Part shown: positions 41,801 through 56,800 of the stretch, piece by piece
Layout of the letters: the number at the start of each line of letters is the position of its first letter
How positions within the stretch are numbered: the stretch's first letter is position 1
Source of the DNA: Sipunculus nudus
Lineage: Eukaryota; Annelida; Sipuncula; Golfingiida; Sipunculidae
Assembly (NCBI GenBank): GCA_026874595.1
Contig: CM049308.1
Location: 75,749,124 to 75,813,123, forward strand
Direction of reading: 5' to 3'
DNA length: 64,000 bases
Position numbers and translations under genes: made by a program
The notes under the pieces: model-generated
The model's input: only the letters and a program-made list of their open reading frames with translations
Told to the model about the DNA's origin: nothing
Databases searched by the model: none

Positions 41801-44800
41801 GACGCCTATATATCAGTTGAGATGATGTAAAGGTCTGTATATGGTAAGAAATTCCATACTCCTGCACAACATTAATTCTGATTATTGGTCGGTAGAGGTC
41901 AACCAATTTTTACTGTTGTTAAATCATGATATTACAACTGATTCCCAACACATCTTTCCTATGAGAAGATCATAACAGCCTATCACTGCTCACATCAATC
42001 CTGTGATTGGTTTCAATATACAGTGAAACCTGTCTAAAGCGGACAGTCAAGGGACTTGATCATTTTGTCCTTAATAGTAAGGTGTCCTTAATAGGCTGGT
42101 CGAACTTGGTTGATTATAAAAAAGGGATTATAAAAAAAAAGACAACCAACAGCTGCAAGAACGTGTTTATTGTATTATATCAGATTTTATGTATATGTAC
42201 AACATATTCATGCACACATCATGCATTCAGTAGTCATATACAAACTGATTATAAATTATCCTGGATCAGCTGTCCCAATGCTATAATCTCAAAGATCATG
42301 ACTACATTGATAATGTGAAGACTGTAATGGCTACAAACCTTGGAACATTCGTTTCAAAAAGTATGTAGCTTGGCCTTGAATAAACTTTCTTTGATGATGG
42401 TTGTTTGGTTTTCTTTGATGTTGAAGGCACCCGAGATTAAATGAACCTCGAGGAGCTTGTGCAAAATGGCACAGTACAAGCAACTACGAAGCGAGCATGT
42501 TTGACACTGAGCAGATCAATTTGAGAAATATTAAGCATAACTAATTAATTACTATCAAACAGGCTGCTACAACAAAGTGGCTAAGTTTACAGTTAGATAT
42601 TGTCTGGGTAATCGGCAGCCATTTAATCAATTTAATGACCCCGCAGTCGAGCGAATAATATGCAACTTCGCAATGTGTGAATGATCACCTATAAAATAAA
42701 ATGACACAATGTTTACAACTTCACCCTTGCTGTGTTTATCTTATGAGCACATCACACCGTGACATGAGCATGTACACGCATTCAGGTTACAACTGGGGAT
42801 TGCATAATCCTTTGTGTTCAGTCCCGGGAACAACGACAGTACTGGTGGACTATGATGTTGCCCAGGGCGAGTGATCAGTGTCCCCCGGAGATGGCATATC
42901 GTGTCCATATTTGTCAGGTTCATTTACTCTCAGAATGTTGGTTTGAGTTGAAATCTGCTGTCCGTTGTCCGCAGTAGTGAGGTGTCTGCCTTATAGAGGT
43001 TCCGCTTTTACTCTCTTTTCCGCTATAGCCAGTTGTCCACCTAAGTGAGGTGTCCATTAGACCAGTTTTCACTGTACCTGTCTAGACCTTAGTGTTGACT
43101 TGGGTCTTGAAGTGCGGTCTCGAGTCTTGAAGCAGTCTTGAGTTAGGAAACTCAAGACAATTTAAGTATCACAGTTTGATTCAAGACTGCTTTGATCTTT
43201 ACTGTAAATAACAATAAATACATTGGTGATGCCGAAAATTAATAGGGAGCACTTATGTCAGAATGTCATTATGTTACACTGAAAAGTTAAAAACACTTTG
43301 AGGATTATGTTTGCTTAAAACAAATGTTTTTCTTTCAAAATTTAGCTTTTACAATCAGCCATTTTCAAAATTCTGACTGGTACTTTGGTGACCATAACAG
43401 TTGAATGTTTATAAAGATTGTTCTGAAAACAGTCTCGAATATTGAAAGCTGACTTGACCCAAGACCCCATCTTTAAGACCAGTCTTGAGCTTAATACATG
43501 TCTAGACGTATATTGAAACCCACCCCTGAAACTTGCCCAATATTAGCACTAACAGTGTATATATAGTATCTTGTTTAGGTTTATACTTTTATCCTTATGA
43601 ACGCAATAAATGCAAATTTTAGCATAAGAAGAGTAATTATTTCACAACAGAGAAACAAAAAACATTTTTACATTTAAATTAACAAAGACTGCTACAGAAA
43701 GAAATCCTAAAGCTACTTAAACATTTTTGCACACTTTCATATTTCATTGAACATCGTTTTATCTTGCAGTACTTACAAACTGCCACTAGATGGAGTGCTG
43801 CTGCAGTACTTAGACTGCCTGTTTCAACCTCCTCAGCCAGGTGTGGAGCCTATGCCAGAAAAAGAAGTGCTGTCACAAGCTGATACATCAATTAGGAAGA
43901 TCACTGATAAAGCAGGGCTGTATAAGAAGCTAGAGTCAATTTTTAAAGAGGTAAATCGTCTTCTGCTTAAAAAAGTCTTACAGGGCATGAGTAAAAATGT
44001 TCAGTAAGCAACATAATAGAAAACTAGAAATTTGCATTCAGAGAATGAAGGCCTCTGCAAAGGCAGCTCATTACCCCCATATGGCATTGTAAGAAATGCA
44101 GCATTTTTCCTTTAAAAAATTCCTGGATCCAGGTAGTGATCCGGATCACCCCCCTAATTTAATAAATTGTTCCTTGTATATTTGTTAGGTATCCTACAAA
44201 ATCTGTTTATTTCATTTTTACTAATGTTGCTAACAAACCAGCGCCAGCAAAAACATAACTCCCGCCCCTTGGCAGAAGTAATTATGTGCAGTTCCATGCA
44301 TAGATTCATTCATACAATGATGACTCCACAAGCCCTATTTAATGCACTTGAGTGATACAATACAAATTTACCAGTTATTTCTAGATGTGTATGGCTGGAT
44401 GATTTTTATGCTGCTTGTGAACATGTGACTAAGTCACAAAGAAAAAAATAGAAATGGAAAAGCATAAGTCTCTGAGCTGAAAATTTCCTGAACTTTTTTA
44501 ATCTCATAGGATAAGATTCAGAATGTATAAATTGACCTCAGAAATTGTTAAAAATCATAGCATAACATTTTTGCCAGCTATATGAATGGCCTGTCAAAAT
44601 CATATCTTTTTTATTTAATACCTTCTATACCCTTTTATTTCTTAAAAATGTTGTGAAATTGAAATAATTTGTTAAGTTGTTAGTCATTCCAGAAATTTGG
44701 ATTCTTGTCAGAAGTCATGATAAGGTCATGAATTTAATTGTCTGGCTGTCTGAACATCTTCATCAGTTTTCTAATATCATTCTAATATCAATATTGTTTT

Positions 44801-47800
44801 AAGATACTTTCACCCTCCTTGAATGTATAAATCCAGTGCTGAAGCATATCAAGAAATTTTTATGATAGATGTAATGAAATATTAAGGTTATACCTGTAAT
44901 TAAAAGTATTAATTTTGTGTATTTTTAAAACCTTGGACAAATTACAAATTAATTGAACATGTCTTTTCTGTTTTTTTTTTAGCTTGATCCTTACAATTAT
45001 GCCAAAGCTGAGTTTCTTTTACAACACATGCATTCTTTGGAACCGAGCTCAAAATCAGAAAAGGTAAGTGATGCAGCAGCTTTCAGAAATTATAGAAATA
45101 ATAGAAAGACAAATTGCACCTGATAAAATTATTATAAAAACTTAGCTTTCAGAAAAAAAATCAAAGAATAGTAGCATTGAGAAAGGCCAGAGAGTACCAA
45201 TGGCATGATCCACTCCTAACATAAAATATCTAGATACGCCTTTGTTCTTGTTTTTACCCAGGATCATGAATTTTTACCTCAGCACAAATTAAATTCACTG
45301 TCAGTAACAGAGATAAAGCAAAAAGGTTATTTTCAGTCTATTCAGATTTATATATATAAATTTATTTATAGATCTTAATATTTGCTGAAATGGATATTGA
45401 TATCACAGTGTAAGGGGTCAAAATTGAACATGCCAGGGTTAATATTTCAGTAATCTTTTATGTTGTCACAAGTCTGAAGGACAAGTTTTGACCTTATACT
45501 TTGTAAAGCAGTTTCTGTTTGAATGAGTTAGAAACATGGTCTTTCCATCCTACAGGGACTACATTTGCTTAAGTACCTTGAATCTTACAAGAGAATGGTT
45601 CCTCCATGTGAACTAGACGTGAGTTATACTGGAAACCCTAATGATACTCAGGTAAGATATTAGCAAGCACCAAATATGTGTAATACGGGCTTCTGTGGCT
45701 CAGGGGTAGAGCGCAGGACTCAAAGCAGGGTTTGAATCTCAGCCGAGGCATTGAGTCTTTTCATGGTCAGCCCCAACCCAGGGTGAGAGCTCTGCAGGCT
45801 TAATGGGATGGCTGTGCCCCATAGCCATGTATCACCCACATACAAATGAGTCTTTGAGGGGTTCCTCGGTGTTGTGACCCAGCAATGGGGTTGATTAAAC
45901 ACCCAGGACCTGCAGGTGTGTTAGACACTTGGCCTGGGTGACACCAGGATGTAAAATTTTTTTAAATTATAGGAAGCAAGTGCTACCGCCCTGTCAAGTA
46001 GTCCCAAACCGAAATGGAAACTCTACAGATGTACATACTTAGGTTAAGAATTAGATAAATCAGCATTTAAAAAAATGGAGGCAGTTACCTCCACCCAAAA
46101 AAAAAGCAAGGAATTCATTGATTTTTGTCCATGGTCCAATTAAGTCCATTGTATTGCAAATCTCTATACATTTTTATGTGCTTATATCAGTGTCTATTCT
46201 TTGAATATATCAGTGAAATATCTGACAGTTCTTCAGTTGATAAAAACTCTAACCTAGTGTCTGTCATACATGGTTTATAAATCCTTCAAAATCCATATAA
46301 AAAGTTCGGAAATTGAAACAGTAAAATTTCTGTACTAAAAAGGCTGGACATTTTTAGAACAATTTTAAAATGCCATTAAATCTGTTTGTCTAGCAGGTTC
46401 AAAAATCTTTTACAGTGGTCTTGTTTTATGATAGAATTAGAAAATACAAGTAAATTACATATGCAATCACTGTGAAAACATAATCATAGCCACATGATGA
46501 CATAGTTTTAACATGTACATTGAATTTTGAAATTTGTTTAAAAGTCATGAAAGACTCATTAAATATATATAATCTACAAGAAGTGTATTAATCTTGTTTA
46601 TCAATATTCTTACAGATAGTCCTTGAAGCAGCATCAGAATTATCTAAGATTAGGATACCTCTCCATCCACTGTTACTAGGGGATCCCTGGAAGATAATCA
46701 GTAAGTTTCATACCTGGTCAAAAGTGTTCATGTTGCAGCTACAGTGAATGCTGATTTTCATTCGAACAATTGCATGTACAGTAGAGTGTCAAGCATTCAA
46801 ACATCATTTAAGTCTTTACATATGCTGACATATGATGGAAAATTTTTTTCTCAGTGCTAAGAATGATTCACATATCATACCTGTTATTTAACTTGAGTTT
46901 GTGACCAAGTATTTTTCCTAGTGCATTTTAACCACTACAAACAGAGACTTAAACCTATGTACCTTCATGCATAAACTGTGCTTTGTGGGTTTTATTGGTT
47001 TAAAGTATATATTGATTTCTGTTATTGTGTTTCAGCCAATGAAGTAATTCCATCTAATGTAGAGCTATGGCTAAAAGTGGCATCATTATTAAAGGTAAGT
47101 GGCTCTTTTTCCAGCTTTGCGGTTGTGTATGTTCCAGTTTATGCTGTTTGAGAAGTTTTTAGCAAACCTGTGAGCTTATGCGATGGGACGGCGTCGTCCG
47201 TCAGCCATCCAGTCCGCTGTCCAGGGCTGGCTGTCCGCCGTCCATGGCTGTAAGTCAGAAACCGTCAGAGCTAGCAGCTCCAAATTACATGTAAGAATTA
47301 GTCATATGTGAAACTTGGTGCCCTAGAGCTTATTATTGGGTATCTGCATTAATTTAGATTTTATAGAAAAAAAGCTTAAAAACCTTTGAAAATCTTCTTC
47401 TCCGAAACTGTTCAGCCAAATTGTCCAATATTTCACAAAAATGTTCCCTGGAACAATCGCTCTCAAGTTTGTTCAAATGGTTCCAGTTCGGTGATTTTTG
47501 GCCAAGTTACAGGAGGTTGAACTTAGTCATCTGTCCAAAAAAGCACATTTAAATTAAATTCTCAGCTATCATCACCAAATTTTATGTCAATGTTTGTCAT
47601 ATAAGTCATATCAGAAATTGAGGTATTGGTAGGGTCACCTACATTGATCTTTTTTTTTACAAGCGAAAATGTAATTTTAGACTCTTCTAGCTCATACACT
47701 GTTTTATGTTTAGTTAACTGTTAAGCTAATATTTTTTTCCAAAATACAGCTGAGTGATGTGTCCCATGGGTCCCTTGTTTTAGATTTTATAGGGAAGAAG

Positions 47801-50800
47801 CTAAAAAATATTAAAAAATTTTCTTCTCCGAAATCATGCTGCCAAATTGTCCATTCATCTATCCAAACAATCCACCCTGGCAAAAAAGAACATATCCAAA
47901 ATATCCTGACTGATACATCCTAGTTTTAAAATGTCTTAGTCTGAAACTTGCAGGTCCGAAACGTCCATTTTGCTGAAATCATAATGACTAAGGTAGATAT
48001 GCAGGACATAAGAGGATCAATATTAGATTTTAAAAATAAACCACCATTCATACTCCCAAACATTGCACAGGTTCACATTAGGCCTGTAGGCCTTGTTTAT
48101 AATAATAGATGGTAATTACAGACCACTTGTTCATGTAATATTGTACAGGGTTGGCACAGCCTGTAAATCCTGTAACATTTAAGAAATGAAAAATTATTTC
48201 TTTTAAAAAAGTCATGGATATTTTTTGATTGATAGAAAATCTTCCGTCAATTTTCTCTTTTAATTGCAAGGTCAAAAATAAATTGCACATGCATCAGTTA
48301 TTGCCTAGAGTTATATTCTATCTTTGTATCATTGCATTAAAGACGCATAAAATTTTGATTTTAACAAGTGAACAAACCCAGTTATAGTGAAACCAATTGA
48401 TATATTGTATCATATCCTGGTAAGAGCCAGATCCCTGGCAGCACAGGCATCTGCTTTTATCTTCATTCTTTATTTATTTTGAGAATTTAAAGGGAACCCA
48501 TCCTTTATACTTGTACCATTATAACTAACCAACATATATCTGTTTCAATAACAGACAAAAGAATATATATAACTTTGTAATGATATATTTAACATTGCTT
48601 TGGTAGGCTAGAAAAAGAAAACCATAACCCTGAGGGGATTTTACAAAGGCCCACTTTACTTTTGTGTAACATATAAACATATACTGGCGCATAAACCTCA
48701 CAGCTCTGTGCTATGATTTCGTCTGCTTCAGGCGGACCTTAATCTGGTGTACATGGCCACCATTAAGAACATGGTGGAGGCCCACATGCAGCAGAACCCG
48801 AGCTCGTCAGCATCACAGGACAAGGCTAAGTGTCGCTGGGGCAAGGACAGCGTAGATGAAGCCATGTTTGAAGAGCTCCTGTCACTGCTGCTGAAGATCA
48901 CCAACAGCGAGATGGCCATCAGCTGTGGGACTTGGGTCGTCAAGACTCTCCCCATGGGTCAGTGAATAATTAATAACTGGTGTTATAACTCATGTTCATT
49001 GATTGAAAGATAAAAAAAAAACAACCGATGATTCAATTTTTATTGATTATTTTATTTACCAGGGTACCATCTATATTACCATGAACTATGTCGTATAGAA
49101 TTACACTTAAAACATTGACTGAGTAAATTCACTCTTGCTTGTACTCACACTTTAATAGTGTTCACTGTTTTGTACCCTGTCTTACTTATATCTTTGACAG
49201 AATAAGATAATTTTATCGGGAAACTATGACTTTCTTGGATGTGTATACATAATTGTTTGTGAACAATTATGCAAAAATGCAGTTGATTTATGGATAATAA
49301 ATGATCAAATTACAATCATCGATGTAATTGATTAATTGGCACTCCACCAGTGTTTACACAGTTGAATGGTTTAGTTTAGATAAACAGTACTGGTCTTTGA
49401 CTGTGAAGTTACAGATCACCTCCGACAGTCAGAGATCTGTGAGTCCTGGCTGAAGCTCAGTCCTCTTGACATGTGTGTCTGTAGGAGATAGAGCATCAGA
49501 GACACTAACCCTCCTGTTCTTGAGAGCCCTGAGCTTAAGATGTTAGCTTTCCATAGTCTATTTACATTATATTTATATTTATATTTATTAGTCCCATGCC
49601 ATAAGGAAGGAGGACAACTAAAACGGTCCGCGTCTGTCTGTTCGTCCGTCCCAATACTGATGCCACACTTTCCTAGTTAAAACTTAAACAAAATGCGGGG
49701 GACTATTTATGCCTCCAGGCCCTTGTTAATTTGGATTTAAGTTGAATTTTCACTTGAAAAGAAATTCACATTTTACTATAAAAAGCAAACCTGTCAAAAA
49801 TAAATCTCAAACATGTAAGGAAAAGAGTATTAATGTGTGTCAAACCATCCACCTTGCAAACTTGTGATACTTAAAAACAAGTCTGGGAAGGATATCTGCA
49901 ATGATCTGACTTTTTCACCAGACTTTGGTGGTACAATGATGACATACTAGAAATCTGATGGATTTTCATGAAAATCATTATTAATATTAACCAATAGTGT
50001 TACTCACATGATTTGCATTCTTTGCAAAATTCATATGTATTTAATGAGGGTCAGAGGTCACACATTGGGCATATTATGCACTCTGCATATTGGTTATGTG
50101 AGATTGATTATTGGTTTTCATTTCATTGTGTGCTTGAAGGTGCTGAGAAGGTGATGGCCCTGAAGACTGTTGTCAGTTTAACCAAGAAATGGGTGGAAAC
50201 CTTGCCAGCTCAGGTAAATGAAGACTGTGATGGACATGCATAATGTATAATATCCAGCCTCACGTAATGTTTGTAAGTTGTATGGGAAAGCCTTAATTAT
50301 GGATATTGGGCTTACATGAAGTTATTGAACACAAGAACATACATATTGATATTATTATGCTGTGTTTGCATAATATCTCCTAGTAATGGTTCATTTCAGC
50401 AAGTTTTTTTTGCTTTTAAAATACATCTTTATATTTGCTCCTGCTAGCTTAACAATTACAGTGGAACCTGTAAAAGGGATCACCTGTCTAATAAGACCAC
50501 CTGTGAATAAAAACCACTTTTGGCCAGTCCCACAGGTGGTCTTATTATACAGGTTTCACTGTACTATGCATTGCATTCTCTATTTGGTGGGACCTGACCT
50601 TTGTAATGTTGTATGTGTTACAGTCTCAGCAGATTCAGAAAGCCCAAGCAGCCCTGGATCAGTTCTCGTTTTTTTACCGCCGCTTGCTGACAGAGCAGGT
50701 ATTGTTCCTGTACGGTCTGGGCAGCCCTGACCTGGTCAGCTTGTCCAAGACCCCGGCTGCCCTTAGTTTGAAGATGTTTGAACATGGCAGCATAATCAGA

Positions 50801-53800
50801 CGAACACAGGGCAAGTCTCTGATGGACAACCTCCCAGGTATAGATTATTTTTGTGTAGAAATCTCTCAATCCGAACACATCTCCATTTATAACTCTTGAT
50901 CCATCCTATGAAAGTTTATAACCTCATTAATACAGACACCTTCTTAATATGTTTAAGACCAATGTCTTGCCATTCCAATTAAATTTTGAGGCTTCAGTAG
51001 TTCTGTAATGTACATTTTTCCATTCCTCTTTAATTTATACCTGCATGTACATTAGAGTTTGATGATATTTATCTTTGGTATATCACGTTTACAACTGGCA
51101 ATATTTGATTTGAGATAACACAGGGACAAGGTACATATTGAAGTGATTCCATGTCTGTAGCTTTTGTAAATATTCATATTTTGCTCCATCTGATCAGTTA
51201 AAAGTCGTGGAAAAGCAAGGCACATTAGAAATTATTAAATCTGGTGGAATTCTCCATATCAAGGTTTTAAAGCAGGATCAGTGTTTATGCCTGCACATCT
51301 TTTTCTCAGCACAGGTAAAGAATTGATGTGTTTTAATTTGTAAGGTGAGCTGCACATAAAGTCCAGCATATATGGAGGGTTTTACTGTAGGAGTGCTAGC
51401 CAGGTTAGTTATGCATTACTTTTCTTACACATGGCAGATATTCATGGAGCTGTCAAGGAGATTGCTGACATAAACTCGCTGAACCTGTCAAAGATCCTGG
51501 TAGCACTGGTGGAGAAATGGTTGCCTTCCACAGCATTAAAACAGCAAGAAGCAGGAGATGTGGTGGGTACAGGGGTTGCTACTCCTTATTTGTAGTCATT
51601 ATCTTCTGAAATTGCTATAGGTGTCATTAAATACTCAAATACAGATGAGCTGAAAATCCCTGACTTTGTGTATTATCCAAAAACATAAATCTCAATGTGC
51701 AGGTTATAAATGCACTTCATTCTAAATATATGTAGAAATGGCTATCATAATGTATAGATTTGTTAAATGGAGCTCAATGTATTTATTTCTTGATTATACC
51801 ACTGAAAATAATGTCATGTGTAGTACATTTCCAATTTTACCTTCAGGCACCCACCAACAAGATCTTAACATCTACTTGTATTAGCATACTTCAATCTTTA
51901 AGATGTGATAGTGAAATTATTGTTAAATATACTTTGCAACAGAAACCAGGAACATTGTGCATACATGGCTTCATTTTAAGGGTAAGACAGCTCTTACTGT
52001 ATCTGGTTCTTCATCTGAAGATGAAGAGTTCATGTCCTTAGGGTTTTCTACTCTTATGGCAGGTATATGTACTATATTCATCAGAAGCGTACATCTCCAA
52101 AAGTTTATGTTTAGTGTATGTGCACATGCCGTATTTGTGAAATTTGTTTACCATACCTGTCATGTGATTGACAGACATTGAATGCAGAGACTGACTTTGA
52201 AGTGACCTTGAGGATGTGTGAGAACATGGAGGAGGAGGAAGATAACCTAAAGAGGCAAGTGACTTTTACCTTACAAATCACTTTCAATTATTTCTGCAGT
52301 AGTTTTTGCTATAAAAAACAGTGTTGATTCATCAACCAACCAAAGCTTCATATGTGTTGCTTTTTCTAAATTGTTAATTGTTAAACAGCAGTGTATCTGA
52401 CCCCCAAACCTTTGATTCAGCTTTCAGATCAACTCACATTTTACCACTCGTGCTACTAATAAATTTGTTTACATTTGTTATGACATAATCATTTTATTTT
52501 GCCTGTATCAAAGGTTTGTAAAAGTTTAATAGCTATTAGTTCTTGCTAAGATAAGTATGACATTTTAAGTGTGGTCCAAAAGAGATCACCATGGCATATT
52601 TGCAAATGTTGGTAAAATTTTTTTTTAAAGACTTGAATGTTTGCTTTTTTCAAATTTAACATTAAATTTTAAATATTCAGTATGAAGTCTGCATTTATTC
52701 ATGATTATAATATTTTGTATTTTTGCCCATGACAGGGTTGTGTACATCTTGCAGCAAGGCACCATGGAACACAATGCTTCTGTACTGTTCAACTTTGTTA
52801 ACAAGGTAATTAACAGACTTGCAGTGATAAAATACATGTCAGCAGTTTTCATTAAGAGTTCTCACACATGGAAATATTGGAAAGTCCTTTGAGTTTGCTT
52901 CTGTTCTAGAATAATCAATAATTCGATAGAAACTCTTAGAACTGGTTCTTTGTGCTGCATAGCTGTCAGTTCTTGTACACAAATTGAATAAACTAACTTG
53001 AAGAGTTCGAGCAGAAATGATGACTTCATTAATTTTTAACATACTAGGCCAAAAAAAAATTAAAGGTTTCTCAAAAATTATGGTTCTCAGGCACCGCCCG
53101 CATCAATTTTAAACCCCCGCATCAAAAATTTTTATTTTGATTTTCAATAAAAACTTTCCAATTTTGAGCTGCTGCCGCTCCTCCATTTCTTTCAAGAAGA
53201 TAAAACCATACAATTTTCTTTGTTTTGTAGTGCTTTTACTTATTTAGCAAAATAAAACTGTAATTTTCATGCTTTTCCCTTATCATTTAACATTTTTATC
53301 GAAACATACCAAAAAATTTAAAATAAAAAAAGCGCCCGCCCACATTGATTACTGAAGAAAAAAAGTGCCTGAGAACCATACCTTTTTTTTAATTTTGGCC
53401 CTATAATTTGAATTTCATACTAATTTTTTGCTTGCTCGTGTACTTATCCCTCTTTGATTATATTACTTAAAATTAAAAATGGAAACTTTTAAACTCTTTT
53501 ATCACCCAACTTCTTTCTACAGGATAGTTCAAAGTTTACGCCACTCTGTCGTGTGCGTGCTCTACGCTGTCTATTTTCGGTTGTGGACCATGCTACTATA
53601 GAGAAGTACTGTAGACAGACCATTGAAGATATCAGGTATGTTAGTTTTTTGCTCTGCTGACCTTCAGTCAGGCTGGGCTGTAGCAATGGACCATTCTGTC
53701 ATAAATTCTTGTCCTACAGATTACTGGTCCGTAGCAAGGGGGATTTGATGCTTAAATTTTTGTATGAAATAGAGCGTAGTTTCTCTGAAAACCATTTATC

Positions 53801-56800
53801 TGAAATATTGTTAATCAAAAATTTAAAATTAATAAACAAAATTTTGACCATTCATCTAAAATCCGATCAGCAAAAAAACCCTTTAAAAAAATTAGTATAT
53901 ATGTGCAGAGATTATTTAACAGCTACACATTATGTCAATTAATTAGTGCACCTGACGACAGGTGCGTGCGAAACAATGCCCGGCTGGTCTGATTTGTCCT
54001 CAGTTTTCTTTAATGAAGCAGTTGTGGGCTGAATGATCAACAAAAAAGAAACAGAATATTCCTAACTGTTGAATAACAGAAATAATAATATTTTTAATAA
54101 AAAGAAATAAAATATTTTTTTTTTAGTTTTTTTTTATTGCATTCTTTTGTAATTGTATTGCCAGACATAGTCTGGAGATACTATGGTTTAGGCACGGTTG
54201 AGCCGCCGCCGCAGAGATTTCTTTTGGACACAATAACTCAAAAAATATTTCAAGGATCTTTTTCAAACTTGACACATTTATAGATATAGGTGAGAGGACG
54301 AATGCTATTTAAAATGGGGTCATGACCTCAACTAGGAGAGTGACCTTGACCTTGAATAGATCCATTTTTGGGGAAAATCACACAAATTCTTAAATATCTC
54401 AAGAAATCTTTCATGGATTTATCCAAAAATCAAGTTGGACAAAGATCTTGGATAGTGATGTCATGTACCGGAAACTGGTGGTGCCACCTAGTATCCTTTT
54501 CTTGTTTTTGTGCCGTATAATACCCCCATCATTGCCACTTGACAGTACTTTAAGCATCACAAGTCAAAAACTGATTGACAGATTTCTTTAATATTATGCA
54601 TGTACATAGGTATGGGTTATGGGATGATGTATATTAAAATTGGGGTCAGGACCTTTCCTTTGAGAGTGGCTTTGACCTTGAATATTACCATATATGGTGA
54701 AAATCACATAAAATCATGAATATCTTAAAAAGGGATGCATGGATTGGTCCAAAAATCAAGTTGACGGAAGATCTTGGATAGTTTTGTCTTTTGCAGAAGA
54801 TAGGTGGTGCCACCTGTTGTCCTTTTCTTGTTTTTTGCGCCTTTGAATACCCCATCATTGCCACTTGACAGTATATACTGTGAGCATTATAAGTCAAACA
54901 GTAATGGACAGATTTCTTTCATGTTATGCATGTATATAGATATGGTTTATGGAATGAGGTATATTTAATTTTAAATTTAATTTTAAAATTTAATTTAATT
55001 TAAATCATTTTTTTTTTTAATTTAATTTTTTTTTCAAATGTTGGATATTTTGGAATGCAGTTTATTGATTTGGGGTCATGACCGTGACTATGAGAGTGAC
55101 CTTGACCTTGAATATTCCCATATTTGGTGAAAAACATAAAATCATGAATATCTTAAAAAGGGCCACTTGACAGCACTGTGAGCATTATAAGTCAAAAACA
55201 AATGGACAGATTTCTTTTATATTATGCATATACATAGATTTGGATTATGGGATGAGATATATTTAAATTTGGGTCCTGACCTTGCATATGAGAGTGGACT
55301 TGACTTAAAATATCGCCATATATGGTAAAAATCACCAACAATCATGAAAATCTCCAGTGAACCTGGGGGATTGCTTCAGCTAGTGGTCTGCACATGGTGT
55401 TGCATCATGTTTTGCCCAAACATCAGCAGTTCTGGGCCATTTTTAGATTCTATAAATAGATATGATGGTCAGTGATAAATGAATTAGTGCACTGGGTGTA
55501 CCACAGAGTCACAACTGGATCATTTTCCTTTGAGAGTGGTCTTGACCTTTGGACGAAGACTATTTAAAATGGCTCATGAATGTTGCCTATATGGGACTTG
55601 ACAGTATTGTCAGCATTATAAAATAAAAATTAAAAAGTTGTTGGATAGTGTTGTCATGTGCTGGAAACTAATTGGCAGATATCTTTCATATTATGCATAT
55701 AGATAGATATGGGTAATGTGATGAGTCATTTGCTGGGAACTGCATGGTGGCACCCCCTACTCTATTTTCTTGTTTTTCCACAATTTATGCTATTGATAAG
55801 GAACAAATGACAATTTTTATGACAATATAACAATTTATTACAAAGAACAAAATATGATGTGAAACAAAATATAACAGATATTATTATTTCATTCTCATTA
55901 TCTTATCTCTCCATCTCTCTGAAATCCTGTCTATCCATCTCTTTCTCTTTCTTTCTGCTTTACTCTATATTATTCTCAAACAAGTTACTCCAAACATACA
56001 TATACAGCTCAATACATCATTAAATATATACTTCTATTTATACATAACCTTTTACATAACAATTGCCTTCACTTTAAATATTCCTATATTTTGTACAAAT
56101 GTTTCTCACATTCATTGCTAAAATAAAAATACATCACATTATATCAACAAAATACCACAAAACCTCATTTGTCTGGCGATACTATGGCACCAGTGGTGCC
56201 AAGAAATGTCTAGTTACATTTTCTATATTTAAAACTGTTTACTAAACTATTTGCATACTTTTGAGTTCTCCCACACCATCTAGGTTACTGTGTAATTTAT
56301 GTTATTATGACAGCTATGAATCTGGTATGCTACCCACTAATTCTGATTTGTCCAGGGTCATTCAGCAATAAATGTAATGTAATTTACATATTTTAATGTA
56401 ATTATCATAAATATTGATTAAATTGGTACGCAAAAGTAACATAAAAATAATTGTCAACAGCATGTCAGTATCTGATAATATCTTGGACTCTGTTGCAGAT
56501 TGACATTCATGATGAATCACAGTGCAATCTTATGCAAAATCATTTATCCAAAGATTGTTTTTCTGAGAGGCTGGTCCATCAGGCTGTTCAGATAAATGAC
56601 TTTCTACTGTTATATCCTCAAGAAAGGTATCATTTTCTGTCATATTCTAATTTTCAAGAAGTTATATTACTTCTGATACTGTATAGCTATATTGTGTATA
56701 GTGCCAATTCGGCCCTCTGACAGACCAGCATGTAAGGGTCAGAGTGCCTTAACACCTTGCAACAAGGGTCATGTTTTAAGGCTCTGTATGAGGATGCAAA

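Noticed and set aside
45686-45760. tRNA gene
   Set aside because: It has A and B boxes, but the cloverleaf is imperfect and the sequence continues into a SINE body shared with another copy.
53709-53942. Open frame after exon 46, possibly exon 47
   Set aside because: It follows an acceptor-like CTACAG, but the residues do not fit Rod; joining 53635 to 57277 gives the conserved sequence in phase.
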